Source of the DNA: Pseudomonadota bacterium
GTDB taxonomy: Bacteria > Pseudomonadota > Gammaproteobacteria > SZUA-229
Assembly (NCBI GenBank): GCA_030836935.1
Contig: JAUPMA010000301.1
Coordinates: 1 to 5,802, forward strand
Length of the DNA stretch: 5,802 bases
Direction: 5' to 3'
Shown here: positions 1-5,782 of the stretch, one piece after another
Layout: each line of letters begins with the position of its first letter
Position numbering within the stretch: position 1 is the first letter of the stretch
The notes under the pieces: model-generated
What the model saw: only the letters and a program-made list of their open reading frames with translations
What the model was told of the DNA's origin: nothing
Database searches by the model: none
Translations under genes and position numbers: made by a program

Positions 1-7
1 CGACACA

Positions 8-1378
8 TTATTTCTTCAGTGCATCCAGAATTTTTTGATGCACACCGCCAAACGCACCATTGCTCATGACCAGCACATGATCACCCGGTCGCGCTTCTTT
101 CACCAGTATTGCAACAATATCGTCAATATTGCGCAACAAGCCGGCTTTGTCACCAATCTGATCCACAACCGACTGCATATCCCAATCAATACCTTCGGGC
201 TGATACATCAATACCTTGTCAGCCTGCGCCAGTGACGGTGCCAGCTGCTGTTTGTGCGCGCCCATGCGCATGGTATTGGAACGCGGTTCCAGCACGGCCC
301 AGATGCGTGCCGATCCGGCCACCGCACGCAAACCGGAAAGTGTTTCGATAATCGCCGTGGGATGATGCGCAAAATCATCATACACACGAATGCCATTCAG
401 CTCACCGCGCAACTCCATGCGGCGTTTCACACCCTTGAAATGTTTCAGCGCTTCAATGGATTGTGCCACCGGCACACCGGCATGCCGTGCAGCAGCAATC
501 GCCGCCAGCGCATTAAGACGATTATGACGTCCCAGCAAATTATTGTGTGCCGAGCCACATGATTCGCCGTTTAACGTAACCGTAAATTCCTTGCCATCGG
601 TTGAGACATTCTCGCTGCGCCAGTTTGATGCATTGCTGATTATTTTATTTTCTGAAAAAAATTCCGTCGGCGTCCAGCAACCCTTGCGCAACACATCGGC
701 CAGATTTTCATCTTCGCCATTGACCACCAGCAAACCCTCGCCGGGAACGATGCGCACAAAATGATGAAACTGTTTTTTAATCGCCTCAAGATTCTCAAAA
801 ATATCGGCATGATCAAATTCGAGATTATTCAGTATCGCCGTGCGCGGATGATAGTGAACAAACTTGGAACGCTTGTCGAAGAATGCCGTGTCGTATTCAT
901 CAGCTTCCACCACAAAAAACGGACTGTCACCCAGCCGTGCCGAGACACCGAAATTGGCCGGCACACCACCAATCAGAAATCCCGGTTTCAATCCAGCATA
1001 TTCCAGTATCCACGCCAGCATGCTGCTGGTAGTGGTTTTACCGTGTGTACCCGCCACCGCCAGCACCCAGCGATCACGCAATACATTTTCTGCCAGCCAT
1101 TGCGGGCCGGATGTATAGGGCAACCGGGAATTCAGCATGTATTCAACAGCCGGATTGCCGCGCGTCATCACATTTCCCACAACAACCTGATCGGGCGCCG
1201 GTTGCAAATGCGTCGCATCATATCCCTGCATCAGGGCAATACCCTGTTGCTCAAGTTGCGTACTCATCGGTGGATACACAGCGGCATCGGAGCCCGTTAC
1301 CTTGTGGCCGGCCTGCCGCGCCAGCACCGCCACGCCACCCATGAATGTTCCGCAAATACCCAATATATGAATGTGCAT
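8..1378 (-). CDS. mpl: UDP-N-acetylmuramate:L-alanyl-gamma-D-glutamyl-meso-diaminopimelate ligase (Mpl)
   Basis: Cytoplasmic ATP-dependent ligase of murein recycling. It joins the tripeptide L-Ala-D-Glu-mDAP, recovered from old peptidoglycan, directly to UDP-MurNAc, bypassing MurC, MurD and MurE. The 456-residue product has the usual family length and all three Mur-ligase domains. The N-terminal UDP-binding domain opens with HIHILGICGTFMGG (2-15) and carries YPPMST (35-40). The central ATPase domain has the P-loop AGTHGKTTT (109-117, K114), EADEYDTAFFDKRSKF (158-173) and NNLEFDHADIF (184-194). The C-terminal domain has GRHNRLNA (283-290), DDFAHHPTA (334-342), EPRSNTM (364-370) and SNGAFGG (439-445). 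EYDTAFFDKRSKF and the LGICGTFMGG opening point to Mpl rather than MurC. The start is well placed: an AGGGG ribosome site lies 5 bases upstream, and the previous gene's TGA directly abuts the ATG, suggesting translational coupling. No frameshift or missing catalytic motif is seen. Only seven bases follow the stop, so the downstream neighbour is unknown. Confidence 0.97.
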   Translation of the reverse strand: MHIHILGICGTFMGGVAVLARQAGHKVTGSDAAVYPPMSTQLEQQGIALMQGYDATHLQPAPDQVVVGNVMTRGNPAVEYMLNSRLPYTSGPQWLAENVLRDRWVLAVAGTHGKTTTSSMLAWILEYAGLKPGFLIGGVPANFGVSARLGDSPFFVVEADEYDTAFFDKRSKFVHYHPRTAILNNLEFDHADIFENLEAIKKQFHHFVRIVPGEGLLVVNGEDENLADVLRKGCWTPTEFFSENKIISNASNWRSENVSTDGKEFTVTLNGESCGSAHNNLLGRHNRLNALAAIAAARHAGVPVAQSIEALKHFKGVKRRMELRGELNGIRVYDDFAHHPTAIIETLSGLRAVAGSARIWAVLEPRSNTMRMGAHKQQLAPSLAQADKVLMYQPEGIDWDMQSVVDQIGDKAGLLRNIDDIVAILVKEARPGDHVLVMSNGAFGGVHQKILDALKK

Positions 1379-1891
1379 TCAGACCCCTGCATCCGGAAAT
1401 AATAATTGCCGCACGCTCACTGTAATCACGGCATAAGTCAGCGTCAGCACAAATGCCGATAACATGCGCACGTTAAATGATTCACGAAAAATATGCGCAT
1501 ACACGGCAAGATTCCAGCCGACAAAAAACAGCAGCCATATCGACAGGCCCGATGCCGTGGTTTCCGGCTGGTTATCGATATAGGCAAGCAATGGCCATGC
1601 AATCAACTGGAATATCGTGCCGACACCCGCCAGAGCGGTTGCCATCTGAATGAATCGCGACAATTTGTTGAATGCTTGCAGACACAGCCACGCATATAGC
1701 AGCAACACAGCCAGATCAACCAGCATCACCAGCAATGCCTGGTCAAATGGCGTAGTGTCCAGCATCGACAACACGCCACTGATTAAATACGCCAGCAGGG
1801 AAACATGCAGCAATTGATGCGACCATGGCAAATCCTGCGGCCCCTTGCTCATCAGGCAAATGTAAAAAAATTGTTTCAGCCGTAATGACAT
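1379..1891 (-). CDS. Small multi-pass inner-membrane protein of unknown function
   Basis: The 170-residue product is not recognised as a named protein. It is strongly hydrophobic, with about five likely membrane helices near residues 27-45, 50-72, 80-104, 113-133 and 143-163. They are joined by short polar loops such as FNKLSRF (74-80), IDNQPETTAS (105-114) and FRESFNVR (135-142). There is no signal peptide or catalytic motif. A short amphipathic N-terminus, RLKQFFYICLMSKGPQDLP (4-22), precedes the first helix. I recall similar 'CL...GPQDLP' openings in hypothetical proteobacterial membrane proteins, which is why I chose the ATG at 1891. The next ATG, at 1852, would give 157 residues and remove it. 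Neither ATG has a convincing ribosome site. Its stop abuts mpl, so the two are probably cotranscribed. A role in the envelope would fit but is only inference. The open frame continues upstream to 2254, but that stretch lies antisense to pyrC and is not coding. Confidence 0.72.
   Translation of the reverse strand: MSLRLKQFFYICLMSKGPQDLPWSHQLLHVSLLAYLISGVLSMLDTTPFDQALLVMLVDLAVLLLYAWLCLQAFNKLSRFIQMATALAGVGTIFQLIAWPLLAYIDNQPETTASGLSIWLLFFVGWNLAVYAHIFRESFNVRMLSAFVLTLTYAVITVSVRQLLFPDAGV
1384..1388 (-). promoter_or_regulatory. Ribosome binding site of mpl, inside the end of the upstream gene
   Basis: Read on the minus strand, AGGGG lies 5 bases before the mpl ATG and inside the last codons of the upstream membrane-protein gene. 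The upstream TGA is followed immediately by ATG with no gap. Ribosomes ending the first gene could re-initiate on mpl, and the site fixes the mpl start. Confidence 0.65.
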
Positions 1892-1901
1892 GCAAAAGGA
1901 T

Positions 1902-1931
1902 TTGTTTTCAACAGTGGCGCGATGATATAAC
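1902..1931 (+). promoter_or_regulatory. Probable pyrC promoter (extended -10)
   Basis: TGATATAAC at 1923-1931 matches the extended -10 pattern TGnTATAAT except for its last base (core TATAAC, 1926-1931). A partial -35, TTGTTT, lies at 1902-1907 with an 18-base spacer. Transcription would begin near 1937-1940 (bases GCCA), giving a leader of only about 30 bases before the pyrC ATG. Assigned by eye against the sigma-70 consensus. Confidence 0.5.
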
Positions 1932-1934
1932 CTT

Positions 1935-1955
1935 TTGCCACATCTGGACAGGCAA
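1935..1955 (+). promoter_or_regulatory. Possible leader hairpin at the 5' end of pyrC mRNA
   Basis: TTGCC (1935-1939) is the exact reverse complement of GGCAA (1951-1955), with 11 bases between. The left arm covers the predicted transcription start. The right arm overlaps GGACAGG (1946-1952), the only purine-rich candidate for ribosome binding ahead of pyrC. Whether the left arm is in the RNA depends on which base transcription starts from, as in the E. coli pyrC leader. The stem is short and only partly inside the transcript, so this is tentative. Confidence 0.3.
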
Positions 1956-1969
1956 CGCGAACAATCACC

Positions 1970-3001
1970 ATGCAAATCACTCTTACTCGCCCTGACGACT
2001 GGCATCTGCACCTGCGGGACGGTCTTGCGTTGCAGCACACGGTTCCATTCACCGCAAAGCAATTTGGCCGCGCCATTGTCATGCCCAATCTGGCACCGCC
2101 CGTCACCACCACCGAACAGGCATTGGCGTACCGGCAGCGCATCATGGCCGCGATTCCAGCTGACACGGCATTTCAGCCGCTGATGACACTGTATCTCACC
2201 AATAACACAACAACTGATGAAATTCGCCACGCCAGGAAATCGGGTCTGGTTCACGGCGTAAAACTTTATCCCGCCGGTGCCACCACCAACTCAGACGCTG
2301 GTGTCACAGATATCTGCCATTGCCATGCCGCGCTGGAAACCATGCAGGAATGCGGCATGCCGCTACTGGTACATGGCGAAGTAGTGGATGCCGGCATTGA
2401 TGTATTTGACCGCGAAAAATATTTCATTGAACGCACACTGATCCCGACAGCACACAAATTTCCGGATCTTAAAATTGTGTTCGAACACATCACCACAAAA
2501 GAAGCGGCTGATTTTGTCCTGGCGTGTGGCGAAAATGTTGCCGCCACAATCACACCGCAACATTTATTGTATAACCGCAATGCTTTGTTCAAGGGCGGCA
2601 TACGTCCGCATTATTACTGCCTGCCCGTGTTGAAACGCGAAGGTCATCGCAAGGCACTGGTCGCAGCCGTCATGTCCGGCAACAAAAAATTCTTTCTCGG
2701 CACCGACAGCGCGCCACACGCCCAGCACAAGAAGGAATCTGCCTGCGGTTGTGCCGGAATTTTCTCGGCGCCTCTGGCCATTGAACTGTACACCAGGATT
2801 TTTGAAGAAAATAATGCACTCGACAAACTGGAAGCTTTCACCAGTTTTCATGGCGCCGATTTTTACGGCTTGCCGCGCAACAGTGAGAAAATTACGCTGG
2901 TGAAAAAATCCTGGACAGTGCCAAAAGATTTTCCGCTGGGAGATGACCGGATCATTCCATTACACGCCGGTGAAGAAGAAAGCTGGATGATAATAAAGTA
3001 A
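1970..3001 (+). CDS. pyrC: Dihydroorotase, class II (PyrC)
   Basis: Zinc amidohydrolase of the cytoplasm catalysing the third step of de novo pyrimidine synthesis, the reversible cyclisation of N-carbamoyl-L-aspartate to dihydroorotate. The 343-residue product aligns along its length with E. coli PyrC (348 residues, from memory), offset by four residues. Every metal ligand is present: H12 and H14 in [11 protein letters not shown]98 in [13 protein letters not shown] (the carbamylated bridging lysine), H135 in LLVHGE, H173 in VFEHITTK and D246 in GTDSAPH. Substrate-contact positions R16, N40 (MPNLAPP) and H250 are also kept, as is KESACGCAG (255-263). The ATG at 1970 puts the metal motif at the expected distance from the N-terminus. 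The ribosome site is weak: GGACAGG ends 17 bases upstream. The gene has its own divergent promoter region on the left and converges on the TraB/GumN gene on the right, so it is probably monocistronic. Nothing suggests loss of activity. Confidence 0.98.
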   Translation: MQITLTRPDDWHLHLRDGLALQHTVPFTAKQFGRAIVMPNLAPPVTTTEQALAYRQRIMAAIPADTAFQPLMTLYLTNNTTTDEIRHARKSGLVHGVKLYPAGATTNSDAGVTDICHCHAALETMQECGMPLLVHGEVVDAGIDVFDREKYFIERTLIPTAHKFPDLKIVFEHITTKEAADFVLACGENVAATITPQHLLYNRNALFKGGIRPHYYCLPVLKREGHRKALVAAVMSGNKKFFLGTDSAPHAQHKKESACGCAGIFSAPLAIELYTRIFEENNALDKLEAFTSFHGADFYGLPRNSEKITLVKKSWTVPKDFPLGDDRIIPLHAGEEESWMIIK

Positions 3002-3058
3002 AAAGTTTAAAGGTAAAAAGGTTAAAGGCTTTTCCTTGCTACTTTAAACTTTAACCTT
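3002..3058. terminator. AT-rich TTTAAAG repeat block, probable terminator between convergent genes
   Basis: Three tandem units, GTTTAAAG (3005-3012), GTAAAAAG (3013-3020) and GTTAAAGG (3021-3028), are followed by inverted copies CTTTAAAC (3042-3049) and TTTAACC (3050-3056). Two perfect but mutually exclusive stems are possible: AAAGTTTAAAG (3002-3012) with 3042-3052, 11 bp, and AAGGTTAAAG (3018-3027) with 3049-3058, 10 bp. On the minus strand each stem runs into a T-rich stretch, so termination of the TraB/GumN transcript is the better supported role. On the plus strand no U-tract follows. The stems are AT-rich and therefore weak. Confidence 0.55.
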
Positions 3059-3070
3059 GCCACTCAAATA

Positions 3071-3970
3071 TCAATACACCGGCGTTACTATATAACCCTG
3101 CTGTTCCAGCAAATGCAGCACGCCATTTTCACCGGGCAAATGCAGGGCGCCGATTGCAATAAACAAATCCCCCTGATGCAACAGGTCTTGCAGTTTCAAA
3201 ACCATGTGCCGGTTGCGCTCATCCAGCAGTGCATGCATGAAACGGTCATCAATCTCGGAATCGCTGTGCATTTGCTGCTGCTGCATGGAAACCAGGCCAG
3301 CCAGATTACGCTGCACATACAGGTCAATCATTTGCTTCATGTTCAGTTCCATCTGCGAATAGCGTGAAACCGATTTATTCAGCAGCCATATCTGTTCTTC
3401 AATCGTTGGCGTTTCCAGCGCCGCCAGTTGTTGTTGCGGCGTTTCCAGCCCATGCAAGTCAATGCCGCGCAGCCTGGCGCGACGATACAGCATGACATCC
3501 AGCACCTTGTCACTGGCTATATCCTGCACCGGCATATTCACCAGCAGCAACACAGCCCAGGGACGCATGTTGCTGTACAGGTTTTCCGGCAAGCCCAGGC
3601 TGTTGTTCATCAATCGTGTCAGCCGCAAATAATCCTCGGCCTGCATCAGGCTCCTGAGCGTGCGTCCGTCCTGAAAATAACTGCCGCGCGCAATGATTTC
3701 CAGCGCACGGGAACCGGGCAGCATTTCCATTACAAACTGATCAGCGCTGGCAAATGCCTGTTCTACCGGTGGCGGCAGCCGGGTAACCCGTTCATCACTG
3801 ACATGCATGGTTCCGTAAAGATAACTGGCTGTTACGCCCGGCTTTTCAATTTTCCACAGCAAACCCTGGCCGTGTAGAATAGCGCCCGCCGCCAGGGCGG
3901 ATTGCGACCAGGCCGTCACCTGGATTGCCGATAACCATAGCAGCAGAATCAGATAATTCTTTTTCATCAT
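3071..3970 (-). CDS. TraB/GumN-family secreted protein (TIKI-like fold)
   Basis: The 299-residue product is exported. MKKN is followed by a hydrophobic stretch (about residues 6-20) and a likely signal peptidase I site, SALA|AGA, after residue 27, so it should act in the periplasm. The mature part shows the TraB/GumN pattern in order: YLYGTMHVSDE (50-60) with the GxxH motif GTMH at 53-56, FVMEM (79-83) with acidic E82, MRPWAV (135-140), GLETPQQQL (174-182), DERNRHM (250-256), and the second GxxH motif in IGALHLPGENGVLHLL (273-288). The family is related to the eukaryotic TIKI metalloproteases and to PrgY. Most bacterial members have no proven substrate, so enzyme activity here is inference. 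Ribosome site AGGA lies 4 bases before the first ATG and 7 before the second (3967); the second start is equally likely and changes only one residue. Nearest neighbours are pyrC (convergent) and rnt (divergent, 43 bases), so it is transcribed alone. Confidence 0.93.
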   Translation of the reverse strand: MMKKNYLILLLWLSAIQVTAWSQSALAAGAILHGQGLLWKIEKPGVTASYLYGTMHVSDERVTRLPPPVEQAFASADQFVMEMLPGSRALEIIARGSYFQDGRTLRSLMQAEDYLRLTRLMNNSLGLPENLYSNMRPWAVLLLVNMPVQDIASDKVLDVMLYRRARLRGIDLHGLETPQQQLAALETPTIEEQIWLLNKSVSRYSQMELNMKQMIDLYVQRNLAGLVSMQQQQMHSDSEIDDRFMHALLDERNRHMVLKLQDLLHQGDLFIAIGALHLPGENGVLHLLEQQGYIVTPVY

Positions 3971-3974
3971 GGCA

Positions 3975-3978
3975 TCCT
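3975..3978 (-). promoter_or_regulatory. Ribosome binding site of the TraB/GumN gene
   Basis: On the minus strand, AGGA lies 4 bases before the ATG at 3970 and 7 bases before the ATG at 3967. The second spacing is closer to the usual optimum, so translation may begin with MKKN rather than MMKKN. Confidence 0.5.
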
Positions 3979-4013
3979 ATCTTACTTAACCCACCACAGG
4001 CCGCACCATCCAG

Positions 4014-4664
4014 ATGAGTAACAGCAACGACAAGACACCGCCCATGTCACGCCGCTTTCGCGGCTATGTGCCGGTGGTTATAGATGTGGAAACCGGCGGT
4101 TTCAATGCCAAAAAAGATGCGTTGCTTGAAGTCGCCGCCGTCACGCTCAAAATGGACGATAACGGCCTGCTTGAAATTGATGAACAGATCACCAGGCACC
4201 TGACACCCTTTGAAGGCGCCAACATGGATCCCAAGTCCATGGAAGTCAACGGCATTGATCCCTGGCATCCTTTCCGTTTTGCCGTATCGGAACATGACGG
4301 ACTAAGCGAGGTATTTCGCCTGATTCGCGCTTCCATGAAAAAAAATGCCTGCAAGCGCGCCATCATGGTCGGCCATAATACGGCCATGGATCTTACCTTC
4401 ATCAATGCGGCAGCCGAACGCTGCAAACTCAGCCGCAATCCGTTTCATCCGTTTTCCACCTTCGACACCGTATCGCTGGCCGGTCTGGCTTATGGCCAGA
4501 CGGTACTGGCGCGCGCCGTGCAGGCCGCCGGTATCGAGTGGGACAAAAACAGCGCGCACAGCGGTGCCTACGATGCGCTGAAAACTGCCGAACTGTTTTG
4601 CAACATTGTCAACCGCTGGCGCAAAACCAACGGCATGGTATGGACAACCGGCAGCGAAGAATAA
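4014..4664 (+). CDS. rnt: Ribonuclease T (3'-5' exoribonuclease)
   Basis: DEDDh-family exonuclease that trims 3' ends of tRNA, 5S and 23S rRNA and removes the terminal residue in tRNA CCA-end turnover; it acts as a homodimer in the cytoplasm. The 216-residue product is almost exactly the length of E. coli RNase T (215, from memory), offset by one residue. Catalytic residues are all present: D24 and E26 in VVIDVETGGF, D126 in GHNTAMDLTF, H182 and D187 in NSAHSGAYDALKTAELF. NPFHPFSTFDT (142-152) and LAGLAYGQTVLARA (155-168) are typical. Of the four phenylalanines that stack on substrate in the E. coli enzyme, F30 and F147 are kept but the other two positions read V78 and M125. The ATG at 4014 has no clear ribosome site, and M11 (4044) is an alternative, but the longer start matches family length. 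A GATAAT box at 3952-3957, inside the divergent gene, is a possible -10 with no good -35. Confidence 0.97.
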   Translation: MSNSNDKTPPMSRRFRGYVPVVIDVETGGFNAKKDALLEVAAVTLKMDDNGLLEIDEQITRHLTPFEGANMDPKSMEVNGIDPWHPFRFAVSEHDGLSEVFRLIRASMKKNACKRAIMVGHNTAMDLTFINAAAERCKLSRNPFHPFSTFDTVSLAGLAYGQTVLARAVQAAGIEWDKNSAHSGAYDALKTAELFCNIVNRWRKTNGMVWTTGSEE

Positions 4665-4665
4665 T

Positions 4666-4736
4666 TATGGCTGCCTGCGGCATTCCGTTGCTTTTTGGAT
4701 GCAGGTAGGATACATACACGGCCAGCCATACAGGCA
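4666..4736 (+). repeat. Inverted repeat in the gap between rnt and the diguanylate cyclase gene
   Basis: TATGGCTG (4666-4673) is the exact reverse complement of CAGCCATA (4723-4730), with 49 bases between. The overlapping TGCCTG (4672-4677) is also repeated inverted as CAGGCA (4731-4736), and CCTGC (4674-4678) pairs with GCAGG (4701-4705). It could form a leader structure or terminator, but there is no U-tract and some such pairing is expected by chance. Confidence 0.3.
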
Positions 4737-4762
4737 AATGATGCCCGAAACACTCAAATCAC

Positions 4763-5782
4763 ATGAGTTCCGCAACAGAAATAAGAGACCGCTACAGCAA
4801 AATGAAAAAGGACCGCCCGGGAAGATCCATTACCTCCAGCAAGGATGTTGAAATCATCATCGTTGACGATATGCAATTCAGCCGCGTGGTGGTGCAGGCC
4901 GCTTTGAAAAAAGCCGGCTTCATCAATATCCGCGTGGCTTCCAGTGCCGTGCAGGCGCTGAACATGATGGATGAAAAACACGCAGATGTCGTACTCGCCG
5001 ACTGGCTGATGCCGGAAATGGATGGCCTGCAACTGACCGATACCCTGCGCCAGCGCGATGAAGAACGCGGGGAATACACCGCTATTATCCTGTTCACTGC
5101 CCAGGAAGGTATCGAACCGCTGGTTGAAGCCTTCAACCGTGGCGTGGACGATTACATCTGCAAGCCGCCCAATCCGCACGAACTCGCTGCCCGCGTCAAT
5201 GCGGCGGCGCGCATTGCCTCCCTGCAGAATGATTTGCTCGAAACTTCCAGACAGCTGGAAGAAACCATCCGTCATCTCGAAGACATGGCGCTCACCGATC
5301 CGCTCACCGGCGCCGGCAATCGCCGCCTGCTGAGCCGGCAACTGGAACAGCATCTGCTCGATGCCACCTCCCGCCGTGGCGGTGTGTGTTTTGTCATGCT
5401 CGATATCGATCACTTCAAGAAAATCAACGACACCCATGGCCATGATGTCGGAGATGAAATACTGATTGGCCTCACCCGCCGTGTCCGCCGTACTGTACGC
5501 CCCACAGATCTGGTTGCCCGCATGGGTGGCGAGGAGTTCGGCGTCATCATGCACTACTCCAATCCGGAGAACTTCAAGGTCAATTCCCTCGATCGCCTGC
5601 TCTCCAGCATCAACTCCCGGCCATTCAAGACCGCTGCCGGTGATATCAGCATTACCGCCTCGATAGGTGTCTGTTTTTACAACGGCGAGGGCCAGCAGCC
5701 CTCGGTACAGAACCTCATCAAATGCGCCGATGAAAAACTGTATCAGGCCAAGGCCAACGGCAGGAATCAGATTGTTTTTTGA
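4763..5782 (+). CDS. Response regulator with diguanylate cyclase output (REC-GGEEF)
   Basis: Cytoplasmic two-domain protein predicted to make cyclic di-GMP from two GTP when phosphorylated. A polar tail (1-28) precedes a receiver domain (about 29-150) with acidic pair D35-D36, phospho-acceptor D80 in LADWLMPEMDG, T112 in LFTA and K134 in CKPP, all intact. Residues 150-174 (LQNDLLETSRQLEETIRHLED) look like a coiled coil linking to the GGDEF domain, which starts at LTDPLTGAGNRR (177-188). Metal and substrate residues D214, N222 and D231 lie in LDIDHFKKINDTHGHDVGDE, and the signature is GGEEF (255-259). The product-inhibition I-site RPTD (246-249) sits five residues before it, as in PleD, so feedback inhibition is expected. 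SIGV (300-303) and ADEKLYQAKANGRN (322-335) complete the fold. An in-frame TGA at 4739-4741 with no start codon between makes 4763 the earliest possible start, though no ribosome site is visible; M14 (4802) is an alternative. No partner kinase is in the window. It follows rnt after 98 bases, so cotranscription is possible but unproven. Confidence 0.96.
   Translation: MSSATEIRDRYSKMKKDRPGRSITSSKDVEIIIVDDMQFSRVVVQAALKKAGFINIRVASSAVQALNMMDEKHADVVLADWLMPEMDGLQLTDTLRQRDEERGEYTAIILFTAQEGIEPLVEAFNRGVDDYICKPPNPHELAARVNAAARIASLQNDLLETSRQLEETIRHLEDMALTDPLTGAGNRRLLSRQLEQHLLDATSRRGGVCFVMLDIDHFKKINDTHGHDVGDEILIGLTRRVRRTVRPTDLVARMGGEEFGVIMHYSNPENFKVNSLDRLLSSINSRPFKTAAGDISITASIGVCFYNGEGQQPSVQNLIKCADEKLYQAKANGRNQIVF

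Noticed and set aside
761..1402. Plus-strand open frame of 213 residues inside mpl
   Set aside because: It lies antisense to the ATPase and N-terminal domains of mpl, is rich in Arg, His and Gln, and has no domain, signal peptide or membrane segment.
1892..2254. Upstream extension of the minus-strand membrane-protein frame, to 291 residues in all
   Set aside because: It runs antisense to pyrC, which has complete catalytic motifs. The extension is Cys- and Arg-rich, low in hydrophobic structure and resembles no protein; the membrane protein begins at 1891 or 1852.
3428..3877. Plus-strand frame of 149 residues opposite the TraB/GumN gene
   Set aside because: It is a His- and Gln-rich shadow with no motif; the opposite strand encodes a coherent signal peptide and both GxxH motifs.
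3971..4013. TAAGAT (minus strand, 3984-3979) as the -10 box of the TraB/GumN gene
   Set aside because: No -35 lies at the right distance, and transcription would start within a couple of bases of the ATG, losing the AGGA ribosome site.
4754..5554. Long minus-strand open frame (266 residues) opposite the diguanylate cyclase
   Set aside because: It is the antisense shadow of a gene with full REC and GGEEF motifs. Its His, Asp and Gly-rich composition is what the reverse complement of this codon usage produces, and it has no recognisable start signal or domain.
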